Source: Pseudomonadota bacterium
Lineage (GTDB): Bacteria; Pseudomonadota; Gammaproteobacteria; Burkholderiales; Rhodocyclaceae
Assembly: GCA_018261905.1 (NCBI GenBank)
Contig: JAGTRU010000011.1
Span: forward strand, 43,774 to 107,773
DNA length: 64,000 nt
Reading direction: 5' to 3'
Shown here: positions 33,464-43,430 of the stretch, one piece after another
How the letters are laid out: each line of letters begins with the position of its first letter
How positions within the stretch are numbered: the first letter of the stretch is position 1
Translations under genes and position numbers: made by a program
The notes under the pieces: generated by a model
Told to the model about the DNA's origin: nothing
The model's input: only the letters and a program-made list of their open reading frames with translations
The model's database searches: none

Positions 33464-34330
33464 ATGATTTCCAGTATGACCGGTTATGCAGTTAAAACAC
33501 GCGATATCGAGTGTGGATCGCTGCAGCTTGAACTAAAAAGCGTCAACTCGCGCTATCTCGATTTTCACTTCCGGATCAGCGAAGAGTTGCGTTCCCTCGA
33601 AATGCCCTTGCGCGAATTGCTGGCGGCTCGCTTGTCGCGCGGCAAGGTGGAGTGTCGTCTCTCCTTCAACGCCTCGTCGGCCAAGGCCGAACAGCTAGAA
33701 TTGAACGACGGCCTGCTGTCCGCCCTGAAGACGCTCAATGCCCGCGTCCGCAGCGAAATGCCGGAAGCCAAGCCGCTGTCGGTGAATGACGTGTTGCGCT
33801 GGCCGGGGATGTTCGGCGACCAGTCGATCGATTTCGCCGCTCTGGCCCCGCAGATCCTCGCCCTGGCCCGCGAAACACTCGACGATTTTGCCGCGACCCG
33901 TGGCCGCGAGGGGGCCAAGCTGGCGGCGATGATCGTCGAACGCGTCCATGCCATGCGCGACATCGTGCGCCGGGTGGCGCCGCGCATTCCCGAAGCGCAG
34001 GCCCTGTTCGCCGAGAAGTTGCGCCAGCGCCTGCAGGAGGCCCTGGGCAATGCCAGCGACGACCGGATCATGCAGGAAGTCGCGGTATTCGCGACGCGCA
34101 TCGATGTCGCCGAAGAACTCAGTCGCCTGAGCACCCACCTCGACGAAGTCGAACGCGTGCTCAAACAGGGTGGGGCCAGCGGCAAGCGTCTTGATTTCCT
34201 GATGCAGGAACTCAATCGCGAGGCCAATACGCTCGGTTCGAAATCGGCGATTACCGAAGTGTCGCAGGCTTCCGTCGATCTCAAGCTGCTCATCGAGCAA
34301 ATGCGCGAACAGATCCAGAATCTGGAATAA
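33464..34330 (+). CDS. yicC: YicC-family endoribonuclease
   Basis: The 288-residue protein begins MISSMTGYA and shows the YicC N-terminal domain (ELKSVNSRYLDFHFRI) and C-terminal DUF1732 (GKRLDFLMQELNREANTLGSK). YicC proteins are now known to be hexameric RNases that take part in small RNA and mRNA turnover. The length is standard. The gene commonly neighbours gmk, rpoZ and spoT, as here, although a hybrid histidine kinase has been placed between yicC and gmk. A clear terminator follows at 34380-34402. Confidence 0.93.
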   Translation: MISSMTGYAVKTRDIECGSLQLELKSVNSRYLDFHFRISEELRSLEMPLRELLAARLSRGKVECRLSFNASSAKAEQLELNDGLLSALKTLNARVRSEMPEAKPLSVNDVLRWPGMFGDQSIDFAALAPQILALARETLDDFAATRGREGAKLAAMIVERVHAMRDIVRRVAPRIPEAQALFAEKLRQRLQEALGNASDDRIMQEVAVFATRIDVAEELSRLSTHLDEVERVLKQGGASGKRLDFLMQELNREANTLGSKSAITEVSQASVDLKLLIEQMREQIQNLE

Positions 34331-34379
34331 ATCGCGCTGTCGCACCGCGGTGCCGGAAGGTTTTGGCGAATGCACAGGG

Positions 34380-34402
34380 GCCGGGTTATTCCCGGCTTTT
34401 TT
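34380..34402 (+). terminator. Rho-independent terminator after yicC
   Basis: GCCGGG and CCCGGC (loop TTATT) form a 6-bp stem directly followed by six T residues. It lies 50 bases after the yicC stop, separating yicC from the hybrid kinase-gmk unit. Confidence 0.85.
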
Positions 34403-34475
34403 GCGCTAGACTGGCTGGGCGCCATGTCGGTCGGTCATTCCGGTTTGGTCAAGTCCTCAGGGGGTCTCGTTCGGA

Positions 34476-37067
34476 ATGCCGTTTGCCGCTACAACTGAAA
34501 CCACTGTTTCGCCACGCACCCTGGCCTGGCAGATGTTTGCCGGCTGGTTGGCCGTGGTCTTGTGTGTCGGTGGTTTTGTCGGGTTTTTCCTCCATGGCAG
34601 TCTCGTGCACTACGAAGAGCGAGCCCGGCAGGATGCCGAAAACCTGACCCAGGTGCTGGAACGCGACATTGCGGCATCGCTGGAAAAAATTGATCTGCTG
34701 TTGCAGGCGGCCACCGACGAATACGCCCGCCGGGCCGCAGTCGGGCCGCTCAAGCCGGCCGAGATGGATGCCTTCCTGGGCCGCCTGCGCGGTCGCCAGC
34801 CGGCCCTGCAGTTGCTCAATATCGCCGATGCCGAAGGGCGTACGACGCCCCTGCTGAATGTCGCGGACCGCGAGTATTTCAAGGCCCTGCGCGACCATCC
34901 TGGGCTCGGGCTGGTGATTTCCAAGCCCTTGCTCGGGCGGTTCAGTGGCAAGCCGGCCATCATTCTGGCCCGCCGCCTGCCCGATTCGCTCGGGCGCTTT
35001 GTCGGGATCGCCTATGCCAGCCTGAGTCTGGACTATTTCGAGCAGCAATTTGCCACCCTCAAGCTTGGCGAGCATGGCTCGGTCGCCCTGCGCGACAGCG
35101 AGCTCGCAGTCATCGTCCGCGTTCCGCAACGGGGCGGCAAGACGGCCTATGGAGCCCGCCAGATTTCCGATGATTACCGGCAGGCCCTGGCGGCCAGCCC
35201 GCGGCGGGGGATATACAACGCCGGGAAAACCAGTATCGATGGCGTCGAGCGGCTGCATGCCTATCGTTACAACGCGGACTACCGTTTTTACGTCAATGTC
35301 GGGGTGGCCAAGGGTGATTATCAAGTGGCCTGGACGCAGCAGTTGCTGACCACGCTTTTTCTGTTCGTCGTATTTGCCGTCCTGAGCGCCGTTGCGATGT
35401 GGTTGCTGCATCGCTATGCGCGCCGCCTGGGGGATCGCGAGCGCACGTTGCGGACGCTGTTCGATACCTCGGATGGGGCGATTTTCCTGATCGACACCAG
35501 CGGTCGGATCACCCAGGCCAATGAACGCATGGCGGTGATGATGGCCTGCCCGCTGGAAGAGTTGATCGGCTGCGAATATGTCTCGCTGGTGTACGGCGGC
35601 GAGCGCGAGGAGGCGCGGCAACGGATGTGGCGCCTGCTCAACAGCGAAATTCCCTTGGTTCGCCACGAACGTGAGTATCAGCGGCGCGACGGCAGTGTTT
35701 TTTGGGGTTTCCTGTGCGGCCGCCAGTTGCGCGACGCCAATGGGGCGGTCATCGGTCTGGTCGGTCTGATCGCCGATATCGATGCCCAGAAGAGCAATGC
35801 CGAGGAACTGGAGAACTACCGCCTGCGTCTCGAGGAGCTGGTCCAGCTCCGCACCGCCGAACTGGAGCAGGCGAAGGATGCGGCCGAGGCGGCCAACCGG
35901 GCGAAGAGCAGTTTCCTGGCCAATATGAGTCACGAAATCCGGACGCCGATGAACGCCATCATCGGCCTGACCCATCTGTTGCGGCGGGAACTGCTGCTGC
36001 CGGCGCAGCTCGAGCGGCTGAAGAAAATCTCGGATGCGGCGCAGCACCTGCTGGCCATCATCAATGACGTGCTCGATATCTCGAAGATCGAATCCGGCAA
36101 GGTCGTCATCGAGGCCTGCGCCTTTTGCGTCGTCGATGTCGTCGAGGAACTGGTCGCCCTGCATGCCGAGCGGGCGCAGGCCAAGGGGCTTGCCTTCCGG
36201 ACGGCGCTTGAGGCTTTGCCGCCGGTGCTGGTCGGCGACCGGACACGCCTCGCCCAGGCGCTGCACAATTATCTGGGCAATGCCATCAAATTCACCGCCA
36301 GCGGCAGCATTTGCCTGCGGGCCAGCGTGCAGGAAGAGGACGAGCATTCGCTGCTGGTACGTTTCGCGGTGGAGGATTCCGGCATCGGCATCGCCCCCGA
36401 AACCTTGCCCCGCCTTTTCGAGGTTTTTCAGCAAGCCGACAACTCGACGACCCGGAAATATGGCGGTAGCGGACTCGGGTTGGCCATTACCCGCCGACTG
36501 GCCGAGTTGATGGGGGGGCAGGCCGGTGTCGAGAGCCGGCCGGAGGGCGGCAGTATTTTCTGGCTCACTGTCCGCTTCGCCAAGCCCGGTCCGGCGCCGC
36601 TTGCTCTGCCTGCCGCGGCTCCCGCCGGTAGTGCGGCCGAGAGCGAGCTGCGTGAGCGGCATGGTGCGGCGCGTCTGCTGCTGGTCGAAGACGATCTGGT
36701 CAATCAGGAAGTGGCGCTCGAGCTCCTCCGCCAGTTTGCCGGCTTGCAGGTGGATCTGGCGGAAAACGGCCGGCAGGCCTTGAACAAGGCGGGGCTGGTC
36801 CAATACGACCTGATTTTGATGGATTTGCTGATGCCCGAGATGGATGGCATCGAAGCGGCGCAGTTGATCCGTTGTCTGCCGGGCTATGCCCAGACGCCGA
36901 TCCTGGCGATGACGGCGAATGCCTTCGAAGCGGATCGGGAGCGCTGTCTGGCCGCCGGCCTGAATGACCATATCCCGAAACCGGTCAAACCGGATCAACT
37001 TTTCAGTACACTGTTGCGCTGGCTGCCGGGAGCAGCGGTTGAATCAGCAGTAATCATCCAGGAATAA
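34476..37067 (+). CDS. Hybrid sensor histidine kinase with periplasmic sensor, PAS, HisKA, HATPase and receiver
   Basis: The 863-residue protein has a first membrane helix (about 12-38), a periplasmic Cache-type region to about 285, a second helix (about 290-315), a PAS domain, then HisKA with phospho-acceptor His486 in [12 protein letters not shown]. The ATPase boxes are [18 protein letters not shown] and [10 protein letters not shown] receiver follows with phospho-Asp783 in [13 protein letters not shown] and PKPVKPDQL. The signal and the final output are unknown; there is no HPt domain or regulator beside it. The gmk ATG follows its stop by 4 bases, coupling a signalling gene to housekeeping genes. 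Confidence 0.92.
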   Translation: MPFAATTETTVSPRTLAWQMFAGWLAVVLCVGGFVGFFLHGSLVHYEERARQDAENLTQVLERDIAASLEKIDLLLQAATDEYARRAAVGPLKPAEMDAFLGRLRGRQPALQLLNIADAEGRTTPLLNVADREYFKALRDHPGLGLVISKPLLGRFSGKPAIILARRLPDSLGRFVGIAYASLSLDYFEQQFATLKLGEHGSVALRDSELAVIVRVPQRGGKTAYGARQISDDYRQALAASPRRGIYNAGKTSIDGVERLHAYRYNADYRFYVNVGVAKGDYQVAWTQQLLTTLFLFVVFAVLSAVAMWLLHRYARRLGDRERTLRTLFDTSDGAIFLIDTSGRITQANERMAVMMACPLEELIGCEYVSLVYGGEREEARQRMWRLLNSEIPLVRHEREYQRRDGSVFWGFLCGRQLRDANGAVIGLVGLIADIDAQKSNAEELENYRLRLEELVQLRTAELEQAKDAAEAANRAKSSFLANMSHEIRTPMNAIIGLTHLLRRELLLPAQLERLKKISDAAQHLLAIINDVLDISKIESGKVVIEACAFCVVDVVEELVALHAERAQAKGLAFRTALEALPPVLVGDRTRLAQALHNYLGNAIKFTASGSICLRASVQEEDEHSLLVRFAVEDSGIGIAPETLPRLFEVFQQADNSTTRKYGGSGLGLAITRRLAELMGGQAGVESRPEGGSIFWLTVRFAKPGPAPLALPAAAPAGSAAESELRERHGAARLLLVEDDLVNQEVALELLRQFAGLQVDLAENGRQALNKAGLVQYDLILMDLLMPEMDGIEAAQLIRCLPGYAQTPILAMTANAFEADRERCLAAGLNDHIPKPVKPDQLFSTLLRWLPGAAVESAVIIQE

Positions 37068-37071
37068 ACGC

Positions 37072-37680
37072 ATGGCCGGAAATCTTTATGTCGTTGCCGC
37101 CCCCTCGGGCGCCGGCAAAACAACGCTGGTGCATATGTTGCTCGATGCCGAGCCGGCGGTGCAGCTTTCGATCTCCTTTACCACCCGGCCGCCGCGACCG
37201 GGCGAGGTGGACGGACGGGAATACCATTTCGTCGATGCCGCAGCCTTCCGCGAGATGATCGAGCGCCAGGAATTTCTCGAGTGGGCCGAGGTGCATGGCA
37301 ATTTCTACGGTACCTCGAAGAAGTGGATTGCCGACCAGTTGGCGGTCGATGCCGATGTCCTGCTCGAAATCGACTGGCAGGGCGCGCAGCAGGTGCGCAA
37401 GCAGTTCCCCGGGGCCATCGGCGTCTTCATCCTGCCGCCATCGATGGCCGAACTGGAGCGTCGGTTGACCGGGCGCGGCACCGATGCCGCCGACGTCATC
37501 GCCCGCCGTCTGGCCGCTGCCCAGGCCGAGATGCGCCATGTCGGGGAGTTCGACTATGTTATTATTAACAACCAATTGGAAGAGGCGCTGCTTGATTTGC
37601 GGGCCATTGTCCGTGCGTCCCGCCTGCATTGCGCCGCGCAGCAAGCCCGACATGCCGCTCTCTTCAACCGAATGATCTGA
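37072..37680 (+). CDS. gmk: Guanylate kinase
   Basis: The 202-residue enzyme phosphorylates GMP to GDP. Its P-loop is APSGAGKTTL (9-18); SFTTRPPRPGEVDGREYHFV is the GMP-binding region, and VLLEIDWQGAQQVR is conserved. AGGA precedes the ATG by about 11 bases, inside the end of the histidine kinase gene. The gene sits with rpoZ and spoT, a classic proteobacterial cluster linking guanine nucleotide supply with (p)ppGpp metabolism. The length is normal. Confidence 0.96.
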   Translation: MAGNLYVVAAPSGAGKTTLVHMLLDAEPAVQLSISFTTRPPRPGEVDGREYHFVDAAAFREMIERQEFLEWAEVHGNFYGTSKKWIADQLAVDADVLLEIDWQGAQQVRKQFPGAIGVFILPPSMAELERRLTGRGTDAADVIARRLAAAQAEMRHVGEFDYVIINNQLEEALLDLRAIVRASRLHCAAQQARHAALFNRMI

Positions 37681-37695
37681 TTTTCCGAGGTTTAC

Positions 37696-37902
37696 ATGGC
37701 TCGCGTTACTATTGATGACTGCCTGAAAAGAATCCCCAATCGCTTCCAGATGACCCTGGCTGCCGCCCATCGCGCCCGCCAGTTGGCCAATGGCGCGACG
37801 CCGCTGGTCGATGGCGGCAAGCACAAGCCGACCGTGGTCGCCCTGCGTGAAGTCGGCGCCGGTAAAGTGGGTATCGAAATCCTCAACCGCAGTCAGGGTT
37901 GA
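37696..37902 (+). CDS. rpoZ: RNA polymerase omega subunit
   Basis: The 68-residue protein begins [19 protein letters not shown], matching RpoZ, which helps beta' folding and forms one of the ppGpp sites on RNA polymerase. It is slightly shorter than the E. coli protein (91 residues), as usual in betaproteobacteria. It lies 15 bases after gmk and 21 bases before spoT. GAGG at about 37687-37690 serves as ribosome site. Confidence 0.95.
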   Translation: MARVTIDDCLKRIPNRFQMTLAAAHRARQLANGATPLVDGGKHKPTVVALREVGAGKVGIEILNRSQG

Positions 37903-37923
37903 GTTTGGGGGCGGTGATAGCTG

Positions 37924-40077
37924 ATGGGGTCCGTGCCGTCATCTCCGCCGCCGGCAACGGAAGAACCCGCCTACCGGGTTTTTCTCGATAGTCTCGACTA
38001 TCTTTCTGCCGAAGAAATAGCCCGCATCAAGGAGGCCTACGCCTTCTCGGCGCGGGCTCATGCGCACCAGAAGCGGATGTCGGGCGAAGCCTACATCACG
38101 CATCCGCTGGCCGTCGCCGGCGCCGTCGTCGAGTGGCGGATGGATGCCGATGCCGTCATGGCGGCCTTGCTGCATGACGTTCTCGAGGATACCGGGACCA
38201 GCAAGCGCGAGCTGTCCGATCTCTTCGGCCGTGAAGTTGCCGAGTTGGTCGATGGCCTTTCCAAGCTCGACAAGATGGAATTCGCCTCCTACCAGGAGGC
38301 CCAGGCCGAAAATTTCCGCAAGATGCTGATGGCCATGGCGCGCGACCTGCGCGTCGTGCTCATCAAACTGGCCGACCGCCAGCACAATCTGGCAACGATG
38401 TCGGCGATGCGCCCCGATAAGCGGCGCCGCATCGCGCTGGAAACCCTCGATATCTATGCCCCGATTGCCCTGCGTCTCGGCCTCAACAAGCTCTATCGCG
38501 AATTGCAGGACGTCTGTTTTCGCCTGATCCACCCGCATCGTGCCGAAGTCTTGGCGCGGGCGATGAAGGCGGCGCGTGGCAACCGGAAAGAGCTGCTGAC
38601 CAAGATCCTCGACGGCATCCGCGGCAAGCTGACGGACGCCGGTTTGAAGGCCGAGGTTTTCGGCCGCGAAAAGAGCCTGTTTTCGATCTTCTGCAAAATG
38701 AAGGAAAAGCATCTTTCCTTCTCGCAGGTGCTGGATATTTACGGCTTCCGGGTGGTCGTCGACAACGTGCCGAAATGCTACCTGGCGCTTGGCGCCCTGC
38801 ACAGCCTGTATAAGCCGGTGCCCGGCAAGTTCAAGGACTACATCGCGATCCCCAAGGCCAATGGTTACCAGTCGCTGCATACGACCCTGATCGGCCCCTA
38901 CGGCACGCCGGTCGAGGTGCAGATCCGGACCCACGAAATGCACCACGTCGCCCAGGAAGGCGTGGCCGCCCACTGGCTCTACAAGGATACCGAGGACAGC
39001 GGTGCCGATCTGCAGATCAAGACGCACAAATGGCTGCAGTCCTTGCTCGAAATGCAGAGCAGCGACTCCTCCGAATTCTTCGAGAACGTCAAGATCGACC
39101 TTTTCCCGGACGAGGTCTACGTCTTCACGCCGAAGGGCAAGATCATGGCCCTGCCGCGCGGTGCCACCGTCGTTGATTTCGCATACGCGGTGCATACCGA
39201 CGTCGGCCATCATTGTTCGGCGGCCCGCGTCAATCATGAGCTGGCACCGCTGCGCAGCGAGTTGCGCAACGGCGAACTGGTCGAGATCATCACCTCGCCG
39301 CAGGCCAGCCCCAATCCGGTGTGGCTGACCTACGTCAAGACCGGGCGGGCGCGCAGCAAGATCCGCCATTTCCTGCGTACCATGCAGAACGAGGAATCCT
39401 CTCGTCTCGGCGAACGTCTGCTGCGCCAGGAACTCCTTTCGCTCGGCGTGGTGCCGATCTCGATCCCGACCGAAGCCTGGGAGCAGATGGTCAAGTCGAG
39501 CGGCCAGAAGAACATCGAGGAAATCTATACCGACATCGGCCTCGGCAAGCGCCTGCCCTCGGTGGTCGCCCGTCGCCTGCTGGCCCGCGAGGACATGGGC
39601 ACCGATGCGCCGGGCAACATGGCGCTGGCCATCCATGGGACCGAAGGCATGGCCATCCAGCTCGCCCGCTGTTGCCAGCCAATTCCCGGCGACCCGATCA
39701 TCGGCTCGATCAGGAAGGGCAGCGGCCTGATCATCCATACCCATGACTGCCCGACCATCCGCAAGTCGCGTTCCAGCGACCCGCAAAAATGGATCGATGT
39801 CGAGTGGGAACCGGAAGAGGGCAAGCTGTTCGACATCCGCATCAAGGTCGAGGTCAAGAATACGCGCGGCGTCCTCGCCCAGGTCGCCTCGGCCATCGCC
39901 GAAGCCGGCTCGAATATCGAACATGTCTCGATGGATGCCGATCCGGAACACCTGTTCACGCTGCTCCGCTTCACCATCCAGGTGGCTCATCGCAACCACC
40001 TGGCAGCAGTGATGCGCGGCATGCGCCATATTCCGGAGGTCACCCGCATCGTCCGGGAACGCGGGGGCGAGGCTTGA
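37924..40077 (+). CDS. spoT: Bifunctional (p)ppGpp synthetase/hydrolase
   Basis: The 717-residue long RSH protein has an N-terminal HD hydrolase domain with intact HDVLED (about residue 83), a synthetase domain (GREKSLFSIFCKMKEKHL, FKDYIAIPKANGYQSLHT), a TGS domain (VYVFTPKGKIMALPRGATVV), a Cys/helical zinc-like region with RCCQPIPGD, and a C-terminal ACT domain (VSMDADPEHLFTLLRF). Both catalytic centres look intact, so it should make and break the stringent alarmone. The single long RSH in this window resembles SpoT of betaproteobacteria. Its stop overlaps the TTG start of dadA. Confidence 0.95.
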   Translation: MGSVPSSPPPATEEPAYRVFLDSLDYLSAEEIARIKEAYAFSARAHAHQKRMSGEAYITHPLAVAGAVVEWRMDADAVMAALLHDVLEDTGTSKRELSDLFGREVAELVDGLSKLDKMEFASYQEAQAENFRKMLMAMARDLRVVLIKLADRQHNLATMSAMRPDKRRRIALETLDIYAPIALRLGLNKLYRELQDVCFRLIHPHRAEVLARAMKAARGNRKELLTKILDGIRGKLTDAGLKAEVFGREKSLFSIFCKMKEKHLSFSQVLDIYGFRVVVDNVPKCYLALGALHSLYKPVPGKFKDYIAIPKANGYQSLHTTLIGPYGTPVEVQIRTHEMHHVAQEGVAAHWLYKDTEDSGADLQIKTHKWLQSLLEMQSSDSSEFFENVKIDLFPDEVYVFTPKGKIMALPRGATVVDFAYAVHTDVGHHCSAARVNHELAPLRSELRNGELVEIITSPQASPNPVWLTYVKTGRARSKIRHFLRTMQNEESSRLGERLLRQELLSLGVVPISIPTEAWEQMVKSSGQKNIEEIYTDIGLGKRLPSVVARRLLAREDMGTDAPGNMALAIHGTEGMAIQLARCCQPIPGDPIIGSIRKGSGLIIHTHDCPTIRKSRSSDPQKWIDVEWEPEEGKLFDIRIKVEVKNTRGVLAQVASAIAEAGSNIEHVSMDADPEHLFTLLRFTIQVAHRNHLAAVMRGMRHIPEVTRIVRERGGEA

Positions 40078-41321
40078 GGGTACTTGTCCTGGGGGCGGGG
40101 GTCGTCGGTACAACCAGCGCCTGGTATCTGGCCCGCGCCGGGCATCAGGTGACGGTGGTCGATCGCCAGCCGGTGGCCGGTAACGAGACGAGCTTCGCCA
40201 ACGGCGGCCAGATTTCCGTATCGCATGCCGAACCCTGGGCCAATCCGCACGTCTTCCGCCATCTCCTGCGCTGGCTCGGGCGCGAAGACGCGCCACTGCT
40301 CTGGCGGTGGCGGGCCGATCCGGCGCAACTGGCTTGGGGACTGCGTTTTCTCGCCGAATGTCGGCCGGCCCGAACCCGCCGCAACATCGCCGCCATCGTC
40401 GCCCTGGCCCTCTACAGCCGCCGGCAGTTGCAAGCCCTGCGCGGCGAACTGGCGCTGCCCTACGATCACCTTGAACGCGGCATCCTGCATATCTACACCG
40501 ATCCGCGGGAGTTCGCCCTGGCCAGCGAAGCCGCCCGCGTCATGCGTGAATTCGGGCTGGATCGCGATACGGTCGACGTCGATCGCTGCCTGGCCATCGA
40601 GCCGGCCCTCGGCGGCGCCCGGCATTTGCTGGTCGGCGGCGACTACACGCCTTCCGACGAATCAGGCGATGCCCACCTGTTTACCCGCCGGCTGGCCGAA
40701 CGGGCACAGGCGGCGGGCGTCGATTTCCGGCTCAATCTCAACATCGAGCGTCTGCTGCCCGAGGGCGAGCGGATTGCCGGTGTGCAGGTCGGGGGCGAAG
40801 GCGGTCGGCAAGTGCTGACGGCCGATGCCTATGTGGTGGCTCTGGGCAGTTATTCGCCATTGTTGCTGAAGCCGCTCGGCATGGTTCTGCCGGTCTATCC
40901 GGCCAAGGGCTATTCGGCCACCCTGACCCTGGCCGACAGCCGGCCGGCGCCGACGGTAAGCCTGACCGACGACGAGCGCAAGATCGTCTTTTCGCGCTTG
41001 GGCAATCGGCTGCGGGTGGCCGGGACGGCCGAATTCAACGGCTATAACCTGGATCTCAATCCGGTGCGCTGTCAGGCACTGGTCGAGCGTACCCGGCAGC
41101 TATTCCCCGCCCTGGAAATCGCCGGCGATCCCGACTACTGGTGCGGTCTGCGCCCGGCAACGCCCTCCAACCTGCCCTATATCGGCGCCAGCCGCTACGC
41201 CAATCTGTGGCTCAACACCGGGCACGGCACGTTGGGCTGGACGCTTTCCTGCGGCTCGGCCGCGGCGCTGGCCGATCTGCTCGGCGGCCGGCGACCGGAG
41301 CCGGATTTCCCCTTTATCTGA
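40074..41321 (+). CDS. dadA: D-amino acid dehydrogenase small subunit-like (DadA)
   Basis: The 415-residue FAD enzyme oxidises D-amino acids to 2-oxo acids, passing electrons to quinones at the membrane. It opens RVLVLGAGVVGTTSAWYLARAGH (dinucleotide motif), continues ETSFANGGQIS, and ends with GLRPATPSNLPYIG and LNTGHGTLGWTLSCGSA, all matching E. coli DadA. A TTG start overlapping the spoT stop (TTGA) is required because the Rossmann strand begins two residues later and no ATG exists. It is shorter than E. coli DadA (432) at the C-terminus only. tatD follows with a one-base overlap. Confidence 0.92.
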   Translation: MRVLVLGAGVVGTTSAWYLARAGHQVTVVDRQPVAGNETSFANGGQISVSHAEPWANPHVFRHLLRWLGREDAPLLWRWRADPAQLAWGLRFLAECRPARTRRNIAAIVALALYSRRQLQALRGELALPYDHLERGILHIYTDPREFALASEAARVMREFGLDRDTVDVDRCLAIEPALGGARHLLVGGDYTPSDESGDAHLFTRRLAERAQAAGVDFRLNLNIERLLPEGERIAGVQVGGEGGRQVLTADAYVVALGSYSPLLLKPLGMVLPVYPAKGYSATLTLADSRPAPTVSLTDDERKIVFSRLGNRLRVAGTAEFNGYNLDLNPVRCQALVERTRQLFPALEIAGDPDYWCGLRPATPSNLPYIGASRYANLWLNTGHGTLGWTLSCGSAAALADLLGGRRPEPDFPFI

Positions 41322-42082
41322 TGCTGATCGATACCCACTGCCACCTGGATGCGGCCGAGTTCGATGCCGATCGCGATCAGGTGCAGGCAGCCGCCCAGGC
41401 GGCCGGGGTGCGGTGCATCGTGGTGCCGGCGGTATCGGTTGAAGGTTTTGCCGGGGTCAAAGCCTGTGTTGCCCGCTACCCCGGCTGTCTCGCCGCCTAT
41501 GGTATCCATCCGCTTTACGTGCCGCAGGCCGAGGCCGACGACCTGGCGGTGCTGGGCGCCTGGCTGGCAGCAGAAAAACCGCTGGCGGTCGGCGAGATCG
41601 GCCTTGATAACTATGTCGTCGAGAGCGACCCGGCCCGCCAGGAATTCTTCTTTGTCGAACAACTGAAGTTGGCGCGCCAGTTCAATTTGCCGGTGTTGCT
41701 GCATGTCCGGCGGGCCGTCGATCAGGTCCTCAAACATTTGCGCCGCCTGCCGGTGGTCGGCGGTATCGCCCACGCCTTCAACGGCAGCCAGCAGCAGGCC
41801 GAGGAATTCATCAAGCTGGGCTTCAAGCTCGGTTTCGGCGGGGCGCTCAGCTACGCCGGTTCGCGGCGCATCCGCCAACTGGCGGCCGAACTGCCAGCCG
41901 CCTCCATTGTGTTGGAAACCGACGCCCCGGACATGCCGCCGGCCTGGTTGCCGCGCGGCCGCAATACGCCCGGCGAATTGCCGCGGCTGGCCGCCGGGCT
42001 CGCCGAATTGCGCGGCCTGACGCCGGCGCAACTGGCCGAACTGACGACGAACAATGCGCGGGCAGTGTTGCCCGGCCTTTAG
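41321..42082 (+). CDS. TatD-family metal-dependent hydrolase
   Basis: The 253-residue TIM-barrel enzyme has the N-terminal metal motif DTHCHLD, the glutamate in AVGEIGLDN, LPVLLHVRRA with metal His, GIAHAFNGSQQQAE, and ETDAPDMPP. TatD proteins are 3'-5' exonucleases acting on DNA and RNA. Compared with E. coli TatD/YcfH/YjjV it most resembles YjjV. The ATG shares one base with the dadA stop. It ends the gmk-to-tatD run; an intergenic palindromic repeat copy follows. Confidence 0.9.
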   Translation: MLIDTHCHLDAAEFDADRDQVQAAAQAAGVRCIVVPAVSVEGFAGVKACVARYPGCLAAYGIHPLYVPQAEADDLAVLGAWLAAEKPLAVGEIGLDNYVVESDPARQEFFFVEQLKLARQFNLPVLLHVRRAVDQVLKHLRRLPVVGGIAHAFNGSQQQAEEFIKLGFKLGFGGALSYAGSRRIRQLAAELPAASIVLETDAPDMPPAWLPRGRNTPGELPRLAAGLAELRGLTPAQLAELTTNNARAVLPGL

Positions 42083-42113
42083 GAAAGCACCTCTGATTTA
42101 TCCTGGAAACCGC

Positions 42114-42246
42114 AATTGAACCGCAGGGACGCTGAGGAAAAATAAAGGCTTGCCTGGATTGTCCGGCACGCTTTCTGAGTGAGCCGCAAAAACGATGCAA
42201 GCAATTGCTTTCACGTTCTTCTCTGCTCCTTTGCGACTCTGCGGTA
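42114..42246. repeat. Intergenic palindromic repeat, copy A
   Basis: It begins ATTGAACCGCAGGGACGC and ends TTTGCGACTCTGCGGTA, so the ends are imperfect inverted repeats (ACCGCAG.../...CTGCGGT). Internally it shares GGCTTGCC and ATGCAAGC-ATTG with copy C at 58241-58385. Copies at 56478-56588 and 58241-58385 have the same ends. Confidence 0.7.
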
Positions 42247-42416
42247 CAGTTTTAGGATTTGTTCCCCGCCGTTTGAGCCAAGCCAGGCGAGGCTGTTGTC
42301 AATTGCCCTTCGACAGGCCTCCTCCGGGCTATTGTGCAATTCGATTATGGCACCCTGGCCAGCGAGGATTCCCGCCCATGAATCCTGTCCTCCCCGGAGC
42401 GGCTTCAGCAGCGAAA

Positions 42417-42446
42417 GAGCCGCGAGCAGATCACCATTCGCGGCTC
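42417..42446 (-). terminator. Possible transcription end of rpoH
   Basis: GAGCCGCGA and TCGCGGCTC are a perfect 9-bp inverted repeat with a 12-base loop, 87 bases beyond the rpoH stop. Only three T residues follow on the minus strand, so it may be a Rho-assisted end or an RNA-stabilising hairpin. Confidence 0.4.
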
Positions 42447-42532
42447 AAGCCGTTCCTACGCCTGCTTCCTGTCACGTTGGCATGCTCCGTCAGCCAATTT
42501 GTCAGCATTCCTTTGGGGAAGCAGGCTGAAAC

Positions 42533-43396
42533 TCAGGCGGCGACCAGCAGGCCGCGCATTTTTTGCAGCGCCTTGACTTCGATCTGGCGGATCCGCTCGG
42601 CGGAAACGGCGAACTCGGCAGCCAGATCGTGCAGGGTGGCGCCTTCGCCTTCCTCGTGCAGCCAGCGGGCTTCGACAATGCGGCGGCTGCGCGGATCGAG
42701 GGCGGTCAGCGCCTCGTGCAGGCCTTCGTTCTGTTGCCGGGCGATGGCCTTGTTCTCGATGACCCGGGTCGGCTCGTAACGCGAGTCGGCCAGGTAATCG
42801 ATCGGCGCAAAGGCTTCGTCGCCTTCGTCCGGGTTGCCATCAAGGGCCAGATCGCGGCCGCTGAGACGGGTTTCCATCTCGACCACTTCTTCCTGCTTGA
42901 CGCCGAGGCGGCTGGCCACTTCGCCGGCTTGCGTACCGGACAGCGTATCGACGCCTTCGTAGTCGTTCTTCAGGCTGCGCAGGTTGAAAAACAGCTTGCG
43001 CTGGGCCTTGGTCGTCGCCACTTTGACCAGGCGCCAGTTTTTCAGGATGTATTCGTGAATCTCGGCCTTGATCCAGTGCATGGCAAAGGAAACCAGGCGT
43101 ACGCCGCGGGCCGGGTCGTAGCGCTTGACCGCCTTCATCAGGCCGATATTGCCTTCCTGGATCAGGTCGGCATGCGGCAGACCGTAACCGAGGTAACCGC
43201 GGGCAATGGAAATGACGAGACGCAGATGCGACAGAACGAGCTGGCGGGCCGCTTCCACATCACCATCATTATGGAAACGCTCGGCCAACTGGATCTCTTC
43301 CGTCTCGGTCAGCATTGGGTAACGATTCGCGGCCTGGATATAGGCATCGATGTTGCCGACGGCTGATGGAATGGGAAGTGACATGGCGTAGGTCAT
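42533..43396 (-). CDS. rpoH: Heat-shock sigma factor RpoH (sigma-32)
   Basis: The 287-residue sigma-70-family factor lacks region 1.1 and has region 2 (LRLVISIARGYLGYGLPHADLIQEGNIGLMKAVK-type core, with the RpoH-specific Q-rich box TTKAQRKLFFNLRS) and region 4 helix-turn-helix (LAAEFAVSAERIRQIEVKAL). It directs transcription of chaperones and proteases. The start at 43396 (MTYAMSLP) has AAGGAG 12 bases upstream; TTG 43417 overlaps that ribosome site and is unlikely. Upstream lies a CIRCE operator over the promoter, so HrcA probably represses it. Confidence 0.95.
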   Translation of the reverse strand: MTYAMSLPIPSAVGNIDAYIQAANRYPMLTETEEIQLAERFHNDGDVEAARQLVLSHLRLVISIARGYLGYGLPHADLIQEGNIGLMKAVKRYDPARGVRLVSFAMHWIKAEIHEYILKNWRLVKVATTKAQRKLFFNLRSLKNDYEGVDTLSGTQAGEVASRLGVKQEEVVEMETRLSGRDLALDGNPDEGDEAFAPIDYLADSRYEPTRVIENKAIARQQNEGLHEALTALDPRSRRIVEARWLHEEGEGATLHDLAAEFAVSAERIRQIEVKALQKMRGLLVAA

Positions 43397-43430
43397 AGCG
43401 TAAGTTTTCTCCTTCAAGAATTACAAATAC

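Larger units (their letters stand above)
42083..42532. other. Intergenic region between tatD and rpoH
   Basis: No convincing gene is seen. The region holds repeat copy A (about 42114-42246) and a 9-bp hairpin (42417-42446) facing the end of rpoH. The small open frames inside have no ribosome sites and translate to compositionally odd peptides. Confidence 0.6.

Noticed and set aside
34449..36998. An 849-codon minus-strand frame opposite the hybrid kinase, and similarly 37939-40296 opposite spoT and 22014-24128 opposite the MFS region.
   Set aside because: Each lies exactly over a gene with clear catalytic motifs on the other strand; no family features.
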